From the NCBI RefSeq assembly GCF_001625305.1, contig NW_017802379.1, forward strand, positions 6,918,486 through 6,982,485: a DNA stretch of 64,000 nt, given 5' to 3'. Positions within the stretch are counted from its first letter, which is position 1. The number at the start of each line of letters is the position of its first letter. The translations under genes and the position numbers were made by a program. Below, piece by piece: positions 58,501 to 64,000 of this stretch. Under the pieces are notes generated by a model. That model saw only the letters and a program-made list of their open reading frames with translations, made no database searches and was not told where the DNA came from. The stretch is from Branchiostoma belcheri. Taxonomy: Eukaryota > Chordata > Leptocardii > Amphioxiformes > Branchiostomatidae.

Positions 58501-60812
58501 GAATGCCAGACAACCGCCTGCTAACCATGACCGAACCTCCCGTCCACACCCGAATGTTTAAAACCAAGAGGAACCAAGAGGCCCCGAGTTCGAATTCCTC
58601 ACTTATTTCAGGTGAAATGAGTATGGCTGTTGTTGTGCGTTTGTCTGCGTTGGTGGCGGCATAAATATTTAAAAAAATAATAAAAAATTGAGTGTGGCAT
58701 CGCCATGTGATAAATGTTGAAATATAAAAAAAGATAAAGATACTATTGCAGATATCTGACTGCTGTTATGTTAAAGCCGTACCTCTGGGAAGACCGCATG
58801 GTGCACTGGTAGGATCTGTTTCACCGTATTGTCTATTTCCTGTAAGGCAGGGATGGTGGCTCCAACAGGGAAGTTTTTCTTGGTGGCGTAAAGATACTCC
58901 CGGAGTCCAGTCTTCTTTAGCAACTCAGTCCTAAAATCAATAAAAAAATATGTAATGCAATATTGAACAGTCGAAAGACAGGTTCAATACAATGTTGAAT
59001 TTTTGCATGTTACTTTAATATGTTTCCTCCTTCTCTGTTTAACATCTGTGTCCATAATATCACCAGGGTCCATAATATCGCCACCTTGAGAAACAGTGTG
59101 CTTTAAGATATTTTTACTGTAACGTACTTTTGGTATGCACTCCTTCACACATCAAATGTACAGTAAAAATATTTTTTTATAAAAATAAAAATATATTTTT
59201 ACAGTAAAAATATCTTTAAGCACACTATTTCTCAAGGTGGCGATATTATGGACCCTGGTGATATTATGGACACAGATGTTACATCTCATACATGTATATG
59301 TTTGAATAAAAATTGTGTACAATTTTTGTTTCTGTTACGTTACTGTATGTTAATTATATACTTCTCACTGAAATCAGTATCACTGAACATGTTGGTTTTC
59401 CCCCACCATAAAATCACTTTTCTTAGCAGGAGGGATTTAGACTCCTGTCTGACCATATGACATGAATGTGTTTGAGTAAGAATTAACAGAGCAGACCTTA
59501 TACGAAGGTAAACATTATCATTATGCATTTGCTTTGCAAATGTTACCTTTCTAGTATTGTATGTTTTGGCTCACCTCATTTTTTCTCCGGCTTGTGGATC
59601 AAACTCTCGATCCGGAAGCTTTTCCAGAAGACTGGGATCGTTCAGCAGTGTCGCTTGAGCTTCTTCTTTATCCGGGAAGTCCCCTGTCTCTGTTGTTTCG
59701 AAAAGTCTTCTCAAGCTTCTTCTGTCCCAGTTGTTGGTATTGGCGCCTTTAACAGATCTGAATGGAATTGGCAGAATAAAGATATGATTGAAAGTTGAAT
59801 ATATCGAGTTATTATTATGCTATAAAGTTGCGTTGGTACTATACATAGAAAAGATATGCATAGGTAAACAGAAGTATTCTATTTATCATGCGCAGTCCTC
59901 TTCCTCCGGAATGAGTGATGGGGATACTGCCGTCTGGAGCCCTAAGTATCATTAAGGTCATGGCGCCCGCTGCCCCCCCCCCCCCCGAAAATGTCGAGGG
60001 TTGGGCGGACGGAGAACCTCTGGAATGCTCACTGATAGAGATCTTCCTCCGCTTGCCCTATATAGAGCTAGAGTGAGATGCATCACGTGATTCCTCTAGA
60101 CCAATCACCGCGCATGACAAGTAGGGTACTGAATAATCTAAATAGGTTGTGACATTGTGTTCATTTTCTCATACATAATATTTGAATGGTTCAGTTAATC
60201 AATCATTATACTCTGATTTGAACCAGTAGTTCTCGACTTTCCCCTTTTCAAATGTTACAAGAGTTCTACAGAAGTACATTTTAGAATTCCCTGAGGGCTT
60301 TCTTTTCCACTTTGCAATCAGTTTAGACAACACGTACAGCATTTTACGAAGTGTGTTAGATGGTTCAAAGATATCGCCATATAATTCTGGTTTATAATCA
60401 GTATGGTAAATTCAGCAGCCGAGGAGTTACGGAAACGTCGGCCGGTATACATGTTCAGAACTTAGGGTTGTGTAGCGAAAGAAACTCAATATATAGTCGT
60501 ATTTCCATCATGTGTTTTGACTAGAAAGTTTGACTAGAATATTTTCACCTCTTATCACATAGCAGACAGACAAGTCAAAAACAATACTGTATAGGATGAA
60601 GTAATTACACATGTACATAGCGTCGTCCATAGTGGTGAAATATGACAGAAACACATTTCTAACACTTACCTGGCTCTTGATAATGTAGCACAGTTACAGG
60701 CTGTGTCCTCTGTGACTAGTCGGGGTGCCCAGAACATTTGTCCGGCCAACAGCAGCCACCCGAGCACGTTCACGACATGGCGACCCAAGCGTCTCGCATT
60801 GGAGACAGCCAT
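55535..60812 (-). CDS. ST8Sia-like (alpha-2,8-sialyltransferase family) protein with altered active-site motifs
   Basis: Eight exons on the minus strand: 60670-60812, 59575-59757, 58783-58930, 58257-58369, 57846-57986, about 57309-57430, 56418-56568 and 55535-55770 (about 410 aa). It is a type II Golgi-type protein: short basic tail, anchor GWLLLAGQMFWA, stem, then sialylmotif L (CSVVLNGGILRGSRCGKEID), NKTNFVALN, FIQGVQGFWK and sialylmotif S (GLIMTAISMALCEE, YGVWPFPVD). Family members add sialic acid to sialylated glycans using CMP-sialic acid. Key motif residues differ: the His of motif VS (H-x4-E) is Tyr (YDFQEE), motif III (H-Y-Y-D type) reads YYYG, and the Asn of the R-x-N-x-P-P block is Asp (RDDIPP). 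All junctions keep frame except exon 5 to 6, where no good GT/AG pair does; an extra exon, an assembly error or a defect is possible. An in-frame Met at 61004 would lengthen the tail by 64 residues. Confidence 0.82.
56030..56420 (-). mobile_element. LINE fragment (C-terminal Cys/His region)
   Basis: The minus-strand frame 56097-56420 reads RCKQLSVNDRVCKYC, EDEMHFICHCPHYSAER, the Cys/His tail of a LINE reverse transcriptase protein. It ends in an (AATAA)-type tract at about 56030-56060. It lies directly against the splice donor of exon 7 of the ST8Sia-like gene. Confidence 0.7.
57471..57678. mobile_element. Mutator-like foldback MITE
   Basis: Long inverted arms start TACTCTCCAAGCAGAGG at 57471 and end with the complement at 57678; the arms cover nearly the whole 208 bp. 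Flanks are GTATTTGAC (57462-57470) and GTGTTTGAC (57679-57687), 8 of 9 alike, as for Mutator-type 9-bp duplications. It lies in the intron between exons 5 and 6 of the ST8Sia-like gene. A second copy is at 61837-62035. Confidence 0.8.
58565..58690 (+). repeat. tRNA-derived SINE, copy C
   Basis: B-box-like GAGTTCGAATTCC, then TTTCAGGTGAAATGAGT, GCGTTTGTCTGCGTTGGTGG and an A-rich tail. It aligns to the complement of copy A but lacks about 60 bp of the body. It is in the intron between exons 3 and 4 of the ST8Sia-like gene. Confidence 0.7.
59040..59281. mobile_element. Foldback element with 83-bp inverted arms
   Basis: The left arm (59040-59122) starts TAACATCTGTGTCCATAATA and is repeated inverted at about 59198-59281 with almost no mismatch; only about 75 bp lies between. 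Within each arm the word CCATAATATC(A/G)CCA occurs twice in tandem. There is no coding capacity. It is in the intron between exons 2 and 3 of the ST8Sia-like gene. Confidence 0.85.
59405..59554 (+). repeat. Family D repeat, 3' part
   Basis: GCAGGAGGGATTTAGACTCC, TGAATGTGTTTGAGTA and the terminal foldable tail AAGGTAAACATTATC ... AATGTTACCTTTCTAG, then T. It ends 20 bp before the splice donor of exon 2 of the ST8Sia-like gene (minus strand). Confidence 0.7.
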
Positions 60813-61836
60813 TTTGCGTTTCCACCGTCTGTAGTTGTTATACACAAAATCCAGTTCTGTGTGCTTCGGGTATAGCTCAGGACCTGGCATAAGTATCAGT
60901 GGGGTTTGCCTACCCAAAAATCTATTGGTCTTACGTCCTAATGTTGGCCTGTGGTAGAGTTGCGACGACGTTTGGTTGTAGGTCTTGATGACTAGATGAT
61001 CCAAGGTTTTCCTTTCACACTAAACACGTAGCACATCATAAAGGGTGATAGACACTAGGTTCCCTGTGTCCAAGCGTAACAGATTATCACGAGCAGGAAG
61101 TCAGATTATCACGAGCAGGAAGTAAAATTCCTCGGGTTTAAACCTGTTGTCTCTAGGCGGATCTGTATGCCGATATTTCGTTCACCTCAGGTTGGCTACA
61201 TCGGATTTCCTCGGCTCCGATGTACTTCTAGAGAGGCATCTGCAGTCCTTTTGGTGTTTCCTAGATCACCTGTATCATAGTCCCCCTTTCCGTTGTCATT
61301 TGCTTCAACGTAGTGACGAAAGAAAGCGGTCTTTGATGACGTCTGCATAGAAGCGTTTGACGCACAAAGGTGTGGCGTTACGGGTCGTTTCGCAGACAGT
61401 GTGCCACATCCCAGGACATTCCTGAATACTAGTAATTAGGTCAGAAACAGGTTGTACCGGTGGTGATCTGCCAGTACAGTGCTGTTGCTATTTTGGTTAT
61501 GTAGACAAAAAGAATAGGGGAATTGAGTGTAACGTTACTGTTGGTGGTTCTAAAAGTGGGCAAAGACAACAAAGGTAATGTTATATGTGAACGCGTTGAG
61601 TGGCGGAAAAAGTACAGAAATTGACAAGTTCGACAAAATTAACCACTTGGTAAGAAAGTTACATTGCTAACGGACGGTGCCACTTTAAAAGAGGGGTGTA
61701 TTTCATCCAAGTTGCGTGTGCATGAGTATATTCCTACCATAATTGCCATGATCCAACCTGAAGACTCAGAAACCTTAAGTGTTGCCCGTTGGGCAAAGGC
61801 AACAGAGGTCATATCCACCGAGAAGGAACATTGCTC

Positions 61837-62035
61837 CTCTCTAAGCAAAGGTTTGGGTTTTGGTTTCTTTTTTTCGGGTTTCGGGGCCTCTTTATATATA
61901 TATTTTTTCTTGCACTGGTATCTTTTTTTGCGGGTTGGCGTAAAAAAAAGATACCAGTGCAACAAAGAAAGCCCGATAAAAAAGCCTAAAAACACGCCAA
62001 AAATAAACCTAAACCCGAACCTCTGCTTGGAGAGT
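61837..62035. mobile_element. Mutator-like foldback MITE, second copy
   Basis: CCTCTCTAAGCAAAGGTTTG on the left and CTCTGCTTGGAGAGTA on the right, with inner arms (GATACCAGTGCAA and complement) as in 57471-57678. No clear flanking duplication. Confidence 0.7.
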
Positions 62036-62463
62036 AACAAAAGTGAAACTATAGAACAGGGATGATATTACAGTCGAGAAATAAAGTCTGTTAACACGCG
62101 AAACAAGGTAACTGCCAGGTATCAGTGATTAATACTGATGATGACGTGAAGAACAGAGTCGTAAGATGTGGGTAATCAGGATACAGTTAGTGCTAGTAAC
62201 CCTTGACCTATCAAGTCACCTTTGACCCAAAGGTCGTCTGCAACTTCTCTCCCTGTGTGTGAGTGAGTTGCATGCATGCCTCGTATTCTCCGGCTCTTGT
62301 TTTCTGTTCTACATTGAATGGATGTTGACCACAAGGTGTATGTGATCAGCTGTAAGTAGACTTCAAGGTTTTGTCATACTTGGGGGGCGCTTACACTTTC
62401 CAAGGCGACGGAGACCTTCCTGGGGAAAGGCTAGCGATACCCCCCTCCCCCGTGTACACTATA

Positions 62464-63645
62464 TGACATCCAGTAGATTTCTAGCGGGGACCAATTATAG
62501 GGCTGCATGCTGACGCGTCACCGACTAGCGGCTATTAGCACCTTGTTTCTTGTAAATGCCTTGAACTCAACCAGAGCGCGTATATTGTTTCTTGTTTACT
62601 TCAGTACTAAGTACTAGTACTTCCACAATCAGTTAGTAAAGTCATACCTTAGTAAAATCTACTTTGATGAACGAATCAAAACGGGACTGTAGACATTAAG
62701 TTTTACACATTCAAATGTGGCTGCACTAGCGCTAATGGAGCGACCACTACGTACGGGAAGGAACGGATCTTAGCGAAGCCGAGATCAAGTTGTGAACCAA
62801 ACCCAACCCATCGAAGACGGGCCGCCAAACATAAAAATGGAGGGAAATGACAGACAACAAGCCAACAAAGACAACATCACCAGACCAACAAACTTGGAAA
62901 ACACCACTTCAAGCGCTAACGTTGTAAGAACTGTGGAACCTCAAACTAATATGTTTGCGTCAGCGGAAAGGCTGTCGAAGTAACCACTACATGAAAAACT
63001 GCGGCGAAAAAGTAACATGGGTTCGTCCCAAATCTAGACGCAAGTGAGCTACAAAAGTAATAGAACCTATGCATCTTGCTTGTTGCTGTCAACTTACCCG
63101 TTAAAGATTGAACCGATACATGTACGTACTATAACTTGCCATACCCGGCCAAAGACGACTACATTACTGTTACTCTTTATTTTGTGCTGTATAATGTTTA
63201 TCCGTTACATTATCTATCATTGTCATTTCTGTGAATTCCTTAAAACATCTACTGTTAGTTTGTGTAATATTACGTAGTGCTACAATCTGCGTAAAAAATG
63301 GGCTTCATTACGTGTTATCTGCTAAGTCGTGTTGGTATTGAAAACTGTTTTATTTTGCCGTTCTTCTACAAACAACCAGCAGAATTATGAAGATACTCGT
63401 TCTCAATACACATGCTGCAAACTAAAGTAATGGCAGTCCTACGAAAATTCTGCTTGTAATGTATAAGCGCTTTATGTCGACGTACAATGGGTGTGAAATA
63501 CATGTTTTCGCCCATCGTGTGCCACCGGCTCGGTGGTAATTGGCTAATTTACAAGTGAAAGAACCGCGTCTGTGGGCCTTGATAAATTATTCAAATTATT
63601 CAGCAGCCCTCTGATTGGTCCCCGCTAGAAATTTACTGGATGTCA
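62464..63645. mobile_element. Probable DNA transposon remnant bounded by 43-bp inverted repeats
   Basis: TGACATCCAGTAGATTTCTA and following bases (62464-62506) recur inverted at 63603-63645 with four mismatches. The outer flanks CACTATA and CACTGAA (complement) suggest CACTA- or Transib-like ends, but no target duplication could be fixed. No transposase frame was recognised in the 1.1-kb interior. Confidence 0.6.
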
Positions 63646-64000
63646 TTCAGTGACGAGCCCCCTCCCCACACTTGGTGTCCTGGTATACGCGTATGTTATG
63701 ATAAATTTTCTAGCCACCGATTCTTTACAAATCATGTTACCAGAGTCGATACTTACGAGTTTTATTACAGTATTATCGATTTAAAAAATCATATTATCCA
63801 CCTCTATATAGAGAACGAATAATTATATATATCATGATTATTAATACACTACCATTGCCATGTTCACTTGTTCATCTACGTACTGTACAGAAATTGTTGC
63901 ATGTTACATCTAATAGTTATGTAAAATACTTTGTTATAAGAAAAGTATCACAACTCGTGATTAGCCTAGTAATTAATTATATAGGATGTTAAATTTTATT

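Larger units (their letters stand above)
60813..64000. other. Upstream region without a recognised gene
   Basis: The first 300 bp should contain the ST8Sia-like promoter. Beyond that lie a second Mutator-like foldback copy (61837-62035) and an inverted-repeat-bounded segment (62464-63645). Short open frames here, such as 62792-62983, show no recognisable domain. Confidence 0.55.

Noticed and set aside
62792-62983. Short plus-strand frame, Asn/Thr-rich
   Set aside because: No recognisable domain, and it lies inside the inverted-repeat-bounded segment.

Overview
The window looks like a piece of a cephalochordate (amphioxus, Branchiostoma-type) chromosome. The genes are intron-rich chordate genes with GT/AG introns. 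They include an alpha-2,8-sialyltransferase-type gene (a deuterostome family) and a shuffled SRCR/kringle/LDLa/PAN/trypsin protein. The introns carry many short, old transposable elements. No name or database hit supports the species; it is inferred from gene content and repeat style.

Layout, left to right. (1) 1-1724 (+): 3' end of an ELMO1/2/3 gene, convergent with SIRT4 (2318-4056, -). (2) MRPS23 (4859-5785, -) and MRPL37 (6155-9480, +), two mitochondrial ribosomal protein genes arranged head to head about 370 bp apart. (3) RSPH14 (10281-13075, -) and STK36/fused kinase (13780-30740, +, 34 coding exons), two motile-cilium genes also head to head. Their 704-bp spacer holds a near-consensus RFX X-box, a TCTCGCGAGA element and a YY1-like site. 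(4) A 22-exon gene (32520-43446, -) for a 1,023-residue secreted mosaic serine protease: signal peptide, SRCR, two kringles, LDLa, PAN, LDLa, SRCR, LDLa, trypsin domain. (5) A single-exon XK-related (XKR) gene (44571-45725, -). (6) A two-exon rolling stone-like membrane protein gene (48690-52053, -). (7) An ST8Sia-like sialyltransferase gene (55535-60812, -) whose catalytic motifs are altered. (8) 60813-64000: no convincing gene, only transposon-type inverted repeats.

The working themes are mitochondrial function (SIRT4, MRPS23, MRPL37), motile cilia (RSPH14, STK36), clearance of apoptotic cells and cytoskeletal signalling (ELMO, XKR), and the cell surface or secreted space (mosaic protease, rolling stone-like, ST8Sia-like). 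The two divergent promoters are the clearest case of neighbours likely to be co-regulated.

Repeats are abundant. They include a tRNA-derived SINE with three copies (one begins at the SIRT4 stop codon), a Harbinger-like MITE with a perfect 33-bp inverted repeat and TTA duplication, two elements with hAT-like ends, a Mutator-like foldback MITE, a 242-bp foldback element, several LINE 3' ends, and repeat families that begin or end in hairpins and end in CTAG, as Helitron relatives do. The 3' ends of both STK36 and the mosaic protease gene are locally duplicated in tandem. No RNA genes, CRISPR arrays or bacterial-type features were found. All exon boundaries were read by eye from splice signals and reading-frame continuity.
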